From positions 36,845-100,844 of the forward strand of contig JAFRAH010000014.1 in assembly GCA_017405525.1 (NCBI GenBank): DNA of 64,000 bases. The letters are read 5' to 3'. Within the stretch, counting starts at the first letter, position 1. Every line of letters begins with the position of its first letter. This DNA is from Synergistaceae bacterium (GTDB lineage Bacteria; Synergistota; Synergistia; Synergistales; Aminobacteriaceae). Of the stretch, positions 1 through 8,688 are shown one piece after another. Under the pieces are notes generated by a model. That model made no database searches. It had not been told where the DNA came from and saw only the letters and a program-made list of their open reading frames with translations. Position numbers and translations under genes: made by a program.

Positions 1-197
1 TCTGGCTTGACCTTAACGGCTTGGGGCTGGACTATAAGGAGCTCGAACGCATTAACCGTGAAGAGGCTAGGCTGTTCTTTGACGAGGGATATATTTTCGG
101 GGAACAGGGAAGGGGCTTCGAGAGGTGGAACATTGCCTGCCCTACTAGGTACATTCACGGGGCATTGGAGCGCATGAGGAAAGCATACTCAAAGTAA
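1..197 (+). CDS. C-terminal end of a PatB/MalY-type PLP aminotransferase (partial)
   Basis: Only the last 64 codons are inside the window; the frame is open from base 3 to the TAA at 195-197. The translation has the ending typical of fold-type I PLP enzymes of the MalY/PatB group (cystathionine beta-lyase or related aminotransferases): a WLD segment, then a FGEQGRGFERWNIACP stretch that matches the family's conserved FGxGGEGFxRLNIACP, whose Arg binds the substrate carboxylate. It is followed after 15 bases by rseP, probably in the same transcript. The N-terminal domain and the PLP lysine lie outside the window, so substrate and exact activity cannot be judged. Confidence 0.72.
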   Translation, partial: WLDLNGLGLDYKELERINREEARLFFDEGYIFGEQGRGFERWNIACPTRYIHGALERMRKAYSK

Positions 198-212
198 CAG
201 GAGGAACATAAT

Positions 213-1259
213 TTGTTGTTGAGCATTGTAGCATTCATTATAGTGATTGCAGTCTGTGTTGTCGTGCATGAATACGGCCACTACATCACAGCAAGGATAT
301 TAGGCGTTCAGGTACATGAATTTGCGTTCGGGATGGGCCCGGTTATTCTCCAGCACAAGGGCAGGAACAATATGCTCTGGTCATTGCGTCTGTTCCCTGT
401 CGGAGGTTTCTGCAGGCTTGCGGGAATGCATGAGGAGGAAGACGGCGAGGCAGTAACCCCCGGAAAAGGCTTTAACGAACAGCCAGCCTGGAAGAGATTT
501 CTGATCCTCCTTAACGGCTCGGCGTTCAACATAATTCTTGCGGTCTTGTTGATGGCTTTGTTCCTCTGGGGAAATGGAGTCCTCGACATGGACAGCACGA
601 AAATCGGCGAGATACTGCCCGGCTTCCCGTCAGAACAGGCAGGCATTCAGCCCGGCGACGAAATCCTGAAGGTCAACGGCTCAACCGTAACCAGATGGCG
701 CGAGATGTCCGAGAAGATTCGCGTTGAGGCCACGAAGGACAGCACATTAACCTTTGAGCTCAGGCGTGGGGATGAGACCATGACCCTCACCGTGAACGTC
801 CCGAACAATGAGACCTACGGCAGGCCAATGCTGGGCATCTCACCGTCATACATACGTTACGGGGTTCTTCAGGCACTCAGGAGTTCGGCAGGCTACACAT
901 ACAGGATGACACTGATGATGCTGCGAGGACTTGCTGAGCTCGTCATGGGCTATCAGGAGGCAGACGTTACCGGGCCTGTGGGGATTGCCTCAATGTCCGG
1001 GCGCGCAATGGCCTCCGGGTTCTGGAACTTCATCACGTTCATTGCCGTGATTGCCCTGAACTTGGGACTGCTTAACCTTTTCCCGATACCTGCACTTGAC
1101 GGCGGGAGAATACTTTTCGTGCTCCTTGAGATGATAGTTCGCAGGAGGCTTCCCGAAAAGGTCGAGAACTGGATACACACTGCCGGTTTCGTCCTGTTGA
1201 TCTCCTTGATGATACTGATCACCTGCAAGGACGTGTACAACCTCTTCTTCACGCATTAG
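213..1259 (+). CDS. rseP: RseP-family site-2 (intramembrane) metalloprotease
   Basis: Predicted inner-membrane zinc protease of 348 residues, the usual length for RseP/MmpA proteins, which cut anti-sigma factors and leftover signal peptides within the membrane. The first membrane segment carries HEYGH at residues 19-23 (two zinc ligands and the catalytic Glu). The last part holds the second motif NLFPIPALDGG at about 287-298, which supplies the third ligand (Asp). A single PDZ domain lies between them at about 120-200. The start is TTG at 213, the first of three TTG codons, with AGGAGG about 8 bases upstream. In many bacteria rseP lies between dxr and ispG; here ispG follows but an aminotransferase precedes. 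Confidence 0.93.
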   Translation: MLLSIVAFIIVIAVCVVVHEYGHYITARILGVQVHEFAFGMGPVILQHKGRNNMLWSLRLFPVGGFCRLAGMHEEEDGEAVTPGKGFNEQPAWKRFLILLNGSAFNIILAVLLMALFLWGNGVLDMDSTKIGEILPGFPSEQAGIQPGDEILKVNGSTVTRWREMSEKIRVEATKDSTLTFELRRGDETMTLTVNVPNNETYGRPMLGISPSYIRYGVLQALRSSAGYTYRMTLMMLRGLAELVMGYQEADVTGPVGIASMSGRAMASGFWNFITFIAVIALNLGLLNLFPIPALDGGRILFVLLEMIVRRRLPEKVENWIHTAGFVLLISLMILITCKDVYNLFFTH

Positions 1260-1271
1260 GGAGGCCACATC

Positions 1272-2312
1272 ATGAACAGCAAACGACAGGTAAAGATAGG
1301 AGCTCTCACGATTGGGGGGAATGCTCCTGTACGTGTTGAGAGTATGCTGAAGGTATCGCTCGACAAGCGCGGGGAATGTCTGGCTCAGTGTGAACGCCTC
1401 ATGAAGTCAGGCTGTGAGATGGCACGTGCGGCACTTCCTGACGCGAAATTTGCCCCCGACCTCAAGGCACTAGTCGAGTCCACTGAACTGGTCATCATGG
1501 CCGACATTCACTTTGACCCGGCACTTGCTATTCTTGCGATGGAGTCAGGCTGCCGGGCAATCCGAATCAATCCCGGCAACATGCCCATAACCCGCCTCAA
1601 TGACGTAATCACCTGCGCTAAATCTCTTGGTGTCGTAATCAGGATAGGGGCTAACGGTGGCAGTATCTCACAGGCTCAGCTAGACGAGGCTCAAGGCGAC
1701 AGGGCTAAGGCACTCTTCATTGCTGTGCGTGAACAGGCAGAGCTGTTATTGTCTCAGGGCTTCAACGACGTGATACTATCGGCGAAATCCTCAAGCGTCC
1801 CTGAGTGCGTGAAGGCCAATGAGCTCATCTCAGCGTCATACCCCGAATTTCCCATGCACATTGGGTTGACTGAGGCAGGCCCCGGTGATGGCGGCATCGT
1901 CAAGGGCAGTGCGTGTATCTCTGCGTTGCTCATGCGCGGGATTGGCGACACTCTCAGGGTATCACTCACTGATGAGCCTGAACGTGAAGTCAGAGTAGGC
2001 TACGAAATTCTGAAGGCTCTTGAGCTCAGGACACGCGGCGTAAATCTCATCTCATGCCCAACTTGCGGGAGAAGACGCGCTGATGTTAGGAGGCTTGTTG
2101 CTGTCGTTGAACCCATGCTTGAGGGATTGCCTGACGGTGTGAGTGTTGCGGTTATGGGCTGTGAGGTCAACGGCCCGAAGGAGGCAAGACATGCACAGTT
2201 CGGGATTGCTGGGACACCTAAAGGGGCGGTGCTCTTCCGTGAGGGTGAGAGAGTGGGGGAGTATTCGTTCAGTGAGCTTGAAGGGGTACTGCCTGAGTTC
2301 CTGAAGGTATAA
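1272..2312 (+). CDS. ispG: 4-hydroxy-3-methylbut-2-enyl diphosphate synthase (flavodoxin/ferredoxin)
   Basis: Penultimate enzyme of the MEP isoprenoid pathway, a [4Fe-4S] protein that reductively opens methylerythritol cyclodiphosphate. The 346-residue protein has the bacterial layout: a TIM-barrel half, then a cluster domain with CPTC at about 262-265 and the third cysteine in GCEVNGPKEA at about 297, the latter also giving the glutamate ligand. It starts 12 bases after rseP with a GGAGG site and is surely co-transcribed with it. The gene ends at a hairpin terminator. Its presence implies isoprenoid synthesis by the MEP route. Confidence 0.95.
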   Translation: MNSKRQVKIGALTIGGNAPVRVESMLKVSLDKRGECLAQCERLMKSGCEMARAALPDAKFAPDLKALVESTELVIMADIHFDPALAILAMESGCRAIRINPGNMPITRLNDVITCAKSLGVVIRIGANGGSISQAQLDEAQGDRAKALFIAVREQAELLLSQGFNDVILSAKSSSVPECVKANELISASYPEFPMHIGLTEAGPGDGGIVKGSACISALLMRGIGDTLRVSLTDEPEREVRVGYEILKALELRTRGVNLISCPTCGRRRADVRRLVAVVEPMLEGLPDGVSVAVMGCEVNGPKEARHAQFGIAGTPKGAVLFREGERVGEYSFSELEGVLPEFLKV

Positions 2313-2324
2313 CGTGAAATGAAA

Positions 2325-2360
2325 TGCCCTGTCCCATTCACGAGGCAGGGCAAAATTTTT
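2325..2360 (+). terminator. Rho-independent terminator after ispG
   Basis: TGCCCTG (2325-2331) pairs with CAGGGCA (2346-2352), followed by AAAATTTTT. The acetyltransferase gene on the other strand ends at 2370, so the hairpin may serve both genes. Confidence 0.75.
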
Positions 2361-2369
2361 GTTCTCCCG

Positions 2370-2957
2370 TCAGTTGTCTATCACCTTGACCACATTGCAG
2401 GGAACTCCGGCCGCAAATACATTCGCCGGGATGTCATGAGTTACTACACTTCCTGCCCCTATCACTGAGCCATCGCCTATAGTTACTCCTCCGACTACCG
2501 TAACGTTCGAGGCAAGCCAGCAGTTCGAGCCTATCGTTATGGGTTTGCCGTATTCGAGCACCCTCATCTCACCGTCAGCATCAGGCTGTGGATTCCTTTC
2601 CTTCCACCTCAAGGGGTGAATTGGTGTGAGGAGTGATACACCTGTACCGAGCATAACGTTTTCCCCGATTCTTACCGGGCAAACGTCAAGTATCGTTGTG
2701 TTGAAGTTGGCGTAAAAGTTCTTGCCTATGTAGGTATTTATGCCATAGTCGAAATATATCGGCCCCCTGAAGTAAATATCATCATGGTCTGAGTATGGCA
2801 TGAGCTCGCGCAAAATCTCGTAGCGTTCCTCATCGTCAGGGTCAATGAGCTGGTTATACCTCATGCATAATCTGTGAGCCTTAGCCCTGAGCTTGTGTAG
2901 TTCTTCGTCTGAAGGGTTGTAGAGTTCCCCGGCAGTCATCTTCTGGCGTTCATTCAT
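2370..2957 (-). CDS. Maltose/galactoside O-acetyltransferase family protein (hexapeptide repeat)
   Basis: Cytosolic acetyl-CoA-dependent sugar acetyltransferase of the Maa/LacA/NodL family. The N-terminus has the family's MAC segment (MTAGELYNPSDEELHKLR), followed by left-handed beta-helix hexapeptide turns (for example IGENVML, ITIGSN, VTIGDGSVIGAGSVV) and the active-site histidine in TPIHPLR. The length of about 195 residues is normal. The start is uncertain: the open frame reaches a GTG at 2972, but the ATG at 2957 fits family starts better and has AAAGGTG about 13 bases upstream. It is transcribed alone, divergently from the GntP gene. The natural substrate is unknown for most members. 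Confidence 0.88.
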   Translation of the reverse strand: MNERQKMTAGELYNPSDEELHKLRAKAHRLCMRYNQLIDPDDEERYEILRELMPYSDHDDIYFRGPIYFDYGINTYIGKNFYANFNTTILDVCPVRIGENVMLGTGVSLLTPIHPLRWKERNPQPDADGEMRVLEYGKPITIGSNCWLASNVTVVGGVTIGDGSVIGAGSVVTHDIPANVFAAGVPCNVVKVIDN

Positions 2958-2988
2958 TATAACGATAATCACCTTTCACTTGAGCTGT

Positions 2989-2994
2989 TATAAT
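2989..2994 (+). promoter_or_regulatory. -10 element TATAAT of the GntP gene
   Basis: A TATAAT sits in the 94-base divergent gap, 58 bases before the GntP ATG. No clear -35 box is visible. The near-palindromic TTATAA on the other strand may serve the acetyltransferase. Confidence 0.45.
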
Positions 2995-3051
2995 TCTACA
3001 CGATAAATTTTCCACTCACAAAATCAATATTCGGAAGGAGATTTTCTCACA

Positions 3052-4416
3052 ATGGTTCAGGGTTCTATGCTCGTAGTAATTCTGATTGTTGCCATTATCC
3101 TTATGGTGCTCCTGATCTCAAAGTGCAAGTTCCACCCGTTCGTTGCATTGTTCGCTGTGGCTCTGGCTATGGGTCTTGCTGTAGGCATGGCACCGGCAAA
3201 AGTCCTCGACACAATCCTAAACGGCTTCGGCGGAACATGCAGGGGCATCGGTATAGTTATCCTGCTGGGTACTATAATCGGTGCAATGCTGGAGAAGTCA
3301 GGAGCTGCTTTCACTATGGCCGACTCGGTGCTTAAGGTTGTAGGTGAGAAACGTCCTGCCCTCGCAATGAGCTTAATCGGCTGGGTAGTCTCAATCCCTG
3401 TGTTCTGTGACTCTGGGTTCGTCATTCTGTCATCACTCAACAAGTCATTAGCCCGGAGAAGTCATGTCAGGCTCTCGGTCATGGCCATAGCGTTATCGAC
3501 AGGTCTTTACGCCACACACACCCTAGTTCCTCCCACTCCTGGCCCTATAGCCGCCGCAAATGAACTCGGTGCTGACTTGGGCATGGTCATAATGTGGGGT
3601 ATCGCTGTCTCGATCGTCTCAGTTCTTGCAGGGTACATCTATGCGCTGATTGCCGGGCCGAAGCTCCCTGTGCCGTTTGACGACAACGCAGGAGCTGGCG
3701 AGTCCTACGAGGAGCTCAAGGCGAAATACGGCACTCTACCTTCAGCCTTCAAGTCATTCGCCCCGATACTCATTCCGTTAATCCTTATTGCGTTCAGCTC
3801 GTTCATCAGCTACCCCTCAACGCTGGCGAAAATCGGCGGTAAAGAGTCAACCCTCTTCATCATCTCGTCATTCCTCGGCAACCCCGTTATAGCGTTGTCG
3901 ATTGGGGTGGTTCTGTGCTTCTTCCTTGCCCCGTTCACTGAGGAGGTAACCAACGGCTGGATAGGCTCAGGCGTTAAGGACGGCGCAAACATCATCATGA
4001 TCACAGCGGCAGGCGGCGGACTCGGTGCAGTGATTGCGGCCTCCGGGGTCGGGAACTACATAGGCGAGGCTCTTTCGTCCTACAACTTCGGGATATTCCT
4101 TCCGTTCATCATTGCGGCAGCACTGAAGACGGCTCAGGGGTCATCGACTGTGGCAATCGTAACTACAGCGCAGATTATTGCCCCCATGCTGGCATCACTA
4201 GGACTTGGCTCACCTATGGGTGCAGTTCTGGCAACCCTCGCAATAGGCAGCGGTGCAATGGTCGTATCACATGCCAACGACTCATATTTCTGGGTAGTAA
4301 CTCAGTTCAGCGATATGGATCTCAATACGGCGTATAAGGCTCAGACAATGGCAACGTTAATTCAGGGTATCGTTGCGGTTTTGGCGATCTACGGAATTTC
4401 TCTCTACATGCTCTAA
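3052..4416 (+). CDS. GntP-family gluconate/organic-acid proton symporter
   Basis: Polytopic inner-membrane carrier of 454 residues with about 12 hydrophobic segments. It has GntP-family signatures: the early FVALFAVALAMGLAVG segment, a CDSGFVIL loop, and the conserved LVPPTPGPIAAANELGADLG stretch. Members import gluconate, idonate, D-glycerate or similar hydroxy acids with protons; the specificity cannot be read from sequence. The ATG at 3052 has GGAAGGAG about 12 bases upstream. It is alone in its transcript: a hairpin follows, and the next gene concerns sugar phosphates. Functionally it could supply acids to the kduD/kduI branch elsewhere in the window, but nothing in the sequence links them. 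Confidence 0.88.
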   Translation: MVQGSMLVVILIVAIILMVLLISKCKFHPFVALFAVALAMGLAVGMAPAKVLDTILNGFGGTCRGIGIVILLGTIIGAMLEKSGAAFTMADSVLKVVGEKRPALAMSLIGWVVSIPVFCDSGFVILSSLNKSLARRSHVRLSVMAIALSTGLYATHTLVPPTPGPIAAANELGADLGMVIMWGIAVSIVSVLAGYIYALIAGPKLPVPFDDNAGAGESYEELKAKYGTLPSAFKSFAPILIPLILIAFSSFISYPSTLAKIGGKESTLFIISSFLGNPVIALSIGVVLCFFLAPFTEEVTNGWIGSGVKDGANIIMITAAGGGLGAVIAASGVGNYIGEALSSYNFGIFLPFIIAAALKTAQGSSTVAIVTTAQIIAPMLASLGLGSPMGAVLATLAIGSGAMVVSHANDSYFWVVTQFSDMDLNTAYKAQTMATLIQGIVAVLAIYGISLYML

Positions 4417-4437
4417 TCTATAACACAGGAGGTTACA

Positions 4438-4469
4438 GGGGGCATTGAGTTATAGATGCTCCCTTTTTT
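4438..4469 (+). terminator. Hairpin with T-run between the GntP gene and the phosphohexomutase gene
   Basis: GGGGGCAT (4438-4445) pairs with ATGCTCCC (4456-4463, one G-U pair) and is followed by six T. It looks like an intrinsic terminator but lies directly against the next start (ATG 4476), so it could also act as an attenuator for that gene. Confidence 0.65.
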
Positions 4470-4479
4470 GATACCATGA
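4456..4479 (+). other. Seven-codon leader ORF overlapping the phosphohexomutase start
   Basis: ATG at 4456 opens M-L-P-F-L-I-P and stops at TGA 4477-4479, sharing ATGA with the ATG at 4476. The main gene has no Shine-Dalgarno sequence in its preceding T-rich bases, so re-initiation from this mini-ORF is a possible way of starting it. This is inference from layout only; the mini-ORF's own ribosome site is weak. Confidence 0.3.
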
Positions 4480-5867
4480 CAACGACAAAGATACCATCAA
4501 ACATTTTTCGTGAATATGACATACGCGGCAATGCAGACAAAGAACTAACCGATGACATAGTGCGCTCAATCGGGAGGGCCTATGCCTCGTGGCTCATACG
4601 TGCAGGAGTAACGTCAGGCGTAACTATCGGAGGAGATGCCCGGCTCTCAACCCCTCGCATTAAGGCAGCAATGACTGAGGGGATATTGTCGGCAGGTCTT
4701 GACGTTATCGATGTGGGACTGGTTACTACCCCTATGCTCTACTGGAGCCTGATACGCTTTAACCTTAACGGCGGGGTAATGATTACGGGCTCGCACAACC
4801 CCCCCGACATGAACGGCCTGAAGCTGTGCTTTGAGCGCGGGACTCTGTGGGGCAGTGAGGTCATAAACATTCACACGATAGCTGAGGCAGGGAATTTCGA
4901 GACGGGCAACGGGAAATTAACCCACGCTGACATTAACGATGAGTACCTGAAAATGTTAGTGTCAAAGTTCACGCTGCCATTCTCGCGAAAATTCAAGGTA
5001 GTGTGCGACTCTGGGAACGGTGCGGCAGGAATCACTGCCAGTAAGTATTTCGGGATGCTCGGCTGTGAATGCATATCCCTCTACGATGAACCCGACGGAC
5101 ATTTCCCCAACCATCACCCCGACCCCCAGAAGCGCGAAAACCTTCAGGCTCTCATTGCCCGCGTTAAGGCCGAAGGTGCTGACGTAGGCTTTGCTTATGA
5201 TGGCGACGCTGACAGGATAGGGGTAGTTGACGACAAGGGAGAAGTGATATTCGGAGACCGCCTGATGACGCTCTACTGGAAGGAGATTTTAGCCACCCAC
5301 AAGGGAGCTAGTGTACTCGTTGAGCCCAAGTGCAGCATGGTACTTCCTGAGCTTGCCGAAAAGTTCGGGGGAAAACCATTCTTCTGGAAGTCCGGGCATT
5401 CGGTCATCAAGGCCAAAATGAGGGAGCTGGGAGCACTCTTCGCCGGGGAATATTCAGGGCACATGTTCTTTGCTGATGAGTTCTTCGGACATGATGACGC
5501 GTTCTATGCTTCAGGGCGTTTACTCCGCATTATGTCCGACAGGAGGGAATCACTCTCGCGCCTCATGATGTCGATTCCAGTTTACCCTTCAACTGAGGAG
5601 ATACGTATACCCTGCGACGATGAGGTGAAGTTCCCGGCGGTTGAACGTATCGCCATGAAGGCCAAGACTGAGCACGAATGCAGCGACATTGACGGAGTGA
5701 GGATACTTTACCCCGACGGCTGGGGATTAATCCGCGCGTCAAACACCCAGCCCGTTATTGTCGTGAGGTGTGAGGGAAGAGACCAGCAGGCACTAGAACG
5801 CATAATGGACGACATCAAGGCACGCGTAATCAGTGAGGGGCTTCCTGACTTCACATGGACATTCTAG
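4476..5867 (+). CDS. Phosphomannomutase/phosphoglucomutase (alpha-D-phosphohexomutase)
   Basis: Cytosolic enzyme interconverting hexose 6-phosphates and 1-phosphates, the entry to GDP-mannose or UDP-glucose synthesis. At 463 residues it has the four-domain AlgC/ManB length. The phosphoserine loop is TGSHNPP with Ser about 106, the magnesium loop is DGDADR at about 240-245, and the sugar-binding loop is GEYSGHMFF. The N-terminal IFREYDIRG is the family's start, which supports ATG 4476 despite the absence of a ribosome site. Its last 13 bases overlap trmB. It probably supplies precursors for the GDP-fucose and nucleotide-sugar genes at 30.8-34 kb. Confidence 0.92.
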   Translation: MTTTKIPSNIFREYDIRGNADKELTDDIVRSIGRAYASWLIRAGVTSGVTIGGDARLSTPRIKAAMTEGILSAGLDVIDVGLVTTPMLYWSLIRFNLNGGVMITGSHNPPDMNGLKLCFERGTLWGSEVINIHTIAEAGNFETGNGKLTHADINDEYLKMLVSKFTLPFSRKFKVVCDSGNGAAGITASKYFGMLGCECISLYDEPDGHFPNHHPDPQKRENLQALIARVKAEGADVGFAYDGDADRIGVVDDKGEVIFGDRLMTLYWKEILATHKGASVLVEPKCSMVLPELAEKFGGKPFFWKSGHSVIKAKMRELGALFAGEYSGHMFFADEFFGHDDAFYASGRLLRIMSDRRESLSRLMMSIPVYPSTEEIRIPCDDEVKFPAVERIAMKAKTEHECSDIDGVRILYPDGWGLIRASNTQPVIVVRCEGRDQQALERIMDDIKARVISEGLPDFTWTF

Positions 5868-6784
5868 GAGCGGCAACAACCCAGGCACGCCCGCAGTACA
5901 GCGTAATCATTACCCCTGAGAGCGGCTCACCCCTCCCGGTAATGCCACGTACTGAGCTCGAAATAGGCTTCGGTAACGGTGAGTTTACCGTGCAATATGC
6001 CCGCATGAACCCGGACGTTCTCATTTATGGCGTGGAAATCTCGCAGGCTTGCGTGTTACGTTGTGCCCGGCGTGCTGATGGTCTCAACAACTTGCGAATC
6101 ATCAACACGGATGCCCGGTACATGCTCCGTGAACTTTTCGGTGATGAGACATTGCAGAGGATATTCATGCAGTTCCCCTGCCCGTGGTCAAAGAATGCCG
6201 ACGCTCACAGGAGGGTAACAGCAAAAGACTTCTCTGACGGCCTCGCTTCAGTCCTGAAGGTTTCGGGGGTGTTCGAGATGCTCAGTGATGACGAGGCATA
6301 TTCCCATGAAGTCCTTGACGTTCTCGGCAGGCATGAGGCACTTGAGGCCCTGGCGTTCGAGGTCAGCCCCCACAGGGACATCACGACAAAGTACGAGCGA
6401 AAATGGCTCTCGGAAGGCAGGAACATTTACCGCGTAACGTTCAGGAAGACCAGGGCGTTCACGGTTTCACGGAGGACATCGCAGGACATGCACATAAAGA
6501 TAACTCACGGGATAACACAACAGGACATCGAGGCATTGAGGAACGCAACGGGAAAAGGCACAAAATCATTCTGGAAGTTCGGGAGGGTTTTTGCTGGCAC
6601 TGACGGTGAAGGCAGGTATCTTCTTGAGACATTGACCAGTGATGACGAGTTCGAGCAGAAATTCTACATCAGCATATCCCCGAAAGATGAGGGCTCAATC
6701 ATTCGCCTCGACAAGACAGCAGACGCATTCTTGACCCCTGCGGTTCGTTCGGCGATTGAGGACGTAGCTGGCAGGCTGGCATGA
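5855..6784 (+). CDS. trmB: tRNA (guanine-N7-)-methyltransferase with C-terminal extension
   Basis: SAM-dependent enzyme making m7G46 in tRNA. Motif I reads ELEIGFGNGEF (about 31-41), and the TrmB signature FPCPWSKNADAHRR (family form FPDPWPKKRHxKRR) follows near 109-122. The protein has 309 residues, about 90-100 more than the common 210-220. The extra part (about 205-309), after the core ending in TFRKTR, has no motif I recognise; some TrmB lineages carry such a tail. The ATG lies inside the end of the mutase gene and the TGA overlaps rsmD by 4 bases, so translation of the three genes is probably coupled. Confidence 0.88.
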   Translation: MDILGAATTQARPQYSVIITPESGSPLPVMPRTELEIGFGNGEFTVQYARMNPDVLIYGVEISQACVLRCARRADGLNNLRIINTDARYMLRELFGDETLQRIFMQFPCPWSKNADAHRRVTAKDFSDGLASVLKVSGVFEMLSDDEAYSHEVLDVLGRHEALEALAFEVSPHRDITTKYERKWLSEGRNIYRVTFRKTRAFTVSRRTSQDMHIKITHGITQQDIEALRNATGKGTKSFWKFGRVFAGTDGEGRYLLETLTSDDEFEQKFYISISPKDEGSIIRLDKTADAFLTPAVRSAIEDVAGRLA

Positions 6785-7275
6785 AGGACGTTCGGCCAAC
6801 TTCGGGGCGTGTGCTTTCAGCCATGTTCAGCATACTCGGCGGGAAGGTTGAGGGTGCGTCATTCCTTGACCTTTTCGCCGGGACCGGGCGCGTCGGGCTT
6901 GAGGCTCTCAGGAGGGGGGCTAGCTCGTGCGTTTTCGTTGAGGGCGTGAAGGCACGTGCTGAGGAGCTGCGGAGGACTTCGGGCGGTGAATGCCTCATTC
7001 TTGGGCTTGAGGTTAGGCGGGCGGTCTCGTGGCTCATGAAGCGGGCTATGACCTTCAGCGTGATTTTTGCCGACCCTCCCTACTCTTCGGGATGGTGTGA
7101 GGCTCTCCCTGCACTCCCGAACTTGAACGCTCTCTTTGCACCTGATGCAGTGATGGTGATTGAGCACTCCTCACGTGAACCTTTAACCACACTGACCAAC
7201 AACCCGAACAATCTCGAAATCACATCGACGAGGGAATACGGCGAAACCTGCCTAACGTTCCTCAAAATGCTATAA
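6781..7275 (+). CDS. rsmD: 16S rRNA (guanine966-N2)-methyltransferase
   Basis: Modifies G966 of 16S rRNA. The N-terminal RPTSGRVLSAMFSIL is the RsmD signature (RPTxxRVREALFNIL), then motif I FLDLFAGTGRVGLEALRRGA (about 28-47) and the catalytic motif DPPY (about 98-101). At 164 residues it is slightly shorter than the usual 180-190 because the beta-strand before the signature is missing. The start ATG overlaps the trmB stop. In many bacteria coaD follows immediately; here coaD lies 1.9 kb further on, behind a MATE exporter and a lipoprotein gene. Confidence 0.9.
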   Translation: MKDVRPTSGRVLSAMFSILGGKVEGASFLDLFAGTGRVGLEALRRGASSCVFVEGVKARAEELRRTSGGECLILGLEVRRAVSWLMKRAMTFSVIFADPPYSSGWCEALPALPNLNALFAPDAVMVIEHSSREPLTTLTNNPNNLEITSTREYGETCLTFLKML

Positions 7276-7276
7276 T
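7268..7276 (+). promoter_or_regulatory. Extended -10 promoter element TGCTATAAT before the MATE gene
   Basis: TGCTATAAT overlaps the rsmD stop codon and lies 34 bases before the MATE start. The same nine bases occur at 59227 and 63915, with a one-base variant at 14610. No -35 box is obvious, as is usual for extended -10 promoters. Confidence 0.5.
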
Positions 7277-7310
7277 CCCAGCAACATCCCCTGAAAGGAC
7301 ACGTGATATT

Positions 7311-8639
7311 TTGCAGACCCCTTCAATTCGCAGGCAGGTCATCTCTAACATTATCCCTGCCATCGTGATTGAGCTCATGATACTCATCTACAACCTAGCT
7401 GATACTTTCTTCATTGCCCAGACTAATGACCCCCTCCAGATTGCCGCAGTATCGTTAGCCTCGCCCGTCTTCATGGTACTCATCTCAACGGGAATAATCT
7501 TCATGGCCGGGAGCATGTCGTTCATATCCAGGCTTCTCGGAGCAGAACAGAAGGAACGCGCTAACAGTGCCGCATCATTCTGTGTGTGGGCAGGAATCTT
7601 CGTGGGAGTAATCCTTGCGGTTGTCTTCATGTGTTTTGTCGGGACTATTCTCCGGGCAATAGGTGCAAGCCCCGAAACTTTCACACATGCTGAGAGCTAC
7701 CTTAACATTGTGATGATGTCCGCGCCTTTCGTCATCTTCAGCATGGCCGGAGGAGGAATAATGCGTGCCGAAAACCACCCGACCGCCGCAATGACCGGGC
7801 AGATCATTGGCAACATGCTCAACGTCATACTTGACCCGGTAATGATCCTCTGGTTCGGCTGGGGAATAACCGGGGCGGCAATAGCTACCTCAATCAGCAT
7901 AGTCATCGGAGCACTGTACTATCTCGGCTACTTCATGCTTGGGCGTTCAACCCTCAGCATACACATAAAGCATTTCCGTATTGGGGGCGGTATTGCCTGG
8001 GGGGTCTTCGGGATAGGGATTCCGTCATGCCTTGACCCGTTCCTGATGAGCATATCCCAAATGTTCGTGAACTCCCTCATGTCAGCTTATGGTGATATGG
8101 CTGTGGCAGCTACTGGTGTTGCGATGAGGATAAACCAGATTACCGGGCTCGTTGCGATGGGAGCAGGCCAGGGGGTTCAGCCGTTGCTTGGGTTCTGCGT
8201 GGGAGCTGAGACGTGGGACAAGTACCGGGAAATGCTCAAGTTCGCGCTGAAGTTCTCGCTGTCTATGAGCGTCCTAATCATGGCGGTGTGCTATGTCTTC
8301 ACAGATAGGATTGTGGCTGTCTTCCTGAGTGAGCCGGAAGCATTCGGCTATGCTGTCGTCTTCGTGAGGATACTTCTGATTACGGGAATAACCTTCAGCA
8401 CGTTCTTCATGTTCGTGAATGCACTGCAGGCAATGGGTGCAGGCAAGGCCTCGTTAGTCCTGAGTGTCTGCCGTCAGTGTGTAATCTATGTGCCGATGAT
8501 GTTCCTGCTGAATCACTTTCTGGGAGCGTCCGGGATTATCTGGGCATTACCGGCGGCTGAAGTGATTTCCCTTGCGCAGACGGTTGTGTTCTACGGGAGA
8601 ATAATATTCAACCCGAAATATTTACACAGCCAAATCTGA
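7311..8639 (+). CDS. MATE-family multidrug/toxin efflux protein
   Basis: Inner-membrane sodium- or proton-coupled exporter of 442 residues with about 12 membrane segments. MATE marks are the N-terminal LADTFFIAQ segment, the GIIFMAGSMSFISR stretch, NMLNVILDPVMIL in the first half and GAGQGVQPLLGFCVGA in the second. The two-fold repeat is complete. The chosen start is TTG 7311 with AAAGGA 11 bases upstream; the family's usual start just before the first helix fits. It has its own promoter and separates rsmD from coaD, so it may be a later insertion. The substrate cannot be predicted. Confidence 0.88.
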   Translation: MQTPSIRRQVISNIIPAIVIELMILIYNLADTFFIAQTNDPLQIAAVSLASPVFMVLISTGIIFMAGSMSFISRLLGAEQKERANSAASFCVWAGIFVGVILAVVFMCFVGTILRAIGASPETFTHAESYLNIVMMSAPFVIFSMAGGGIMRAENHPTAAMTGQIIGNMLNVILDPVMILWFGWGITGAAIATSISIVIGALYYLGYFMLGRSTLSIHIKHFRIGGGIAWGVFGIGIPSCLDPFLMSISQMFVNSLMSAYGDMAVAATGVAMRINQITGLVAMGAGQGVQPLLGFCVGAETWDKYREMLKFALKFSLSMSVLIMAVCYVFTDRIVAVFLSEPEAFGYAVVFVRILLITGITFSTFFMFVNALQAMGAGKASLVLSVCRQCVIYVPMMFLLNHFLGASGIIWALPAAEVISLAQTVVFYGRIIFNPKYLHSQI

Positions 8640-8688
8640 CCTGTAAAATAAAGTTCACATTCCACCAAAATAATGGAGGCAGTATTTT

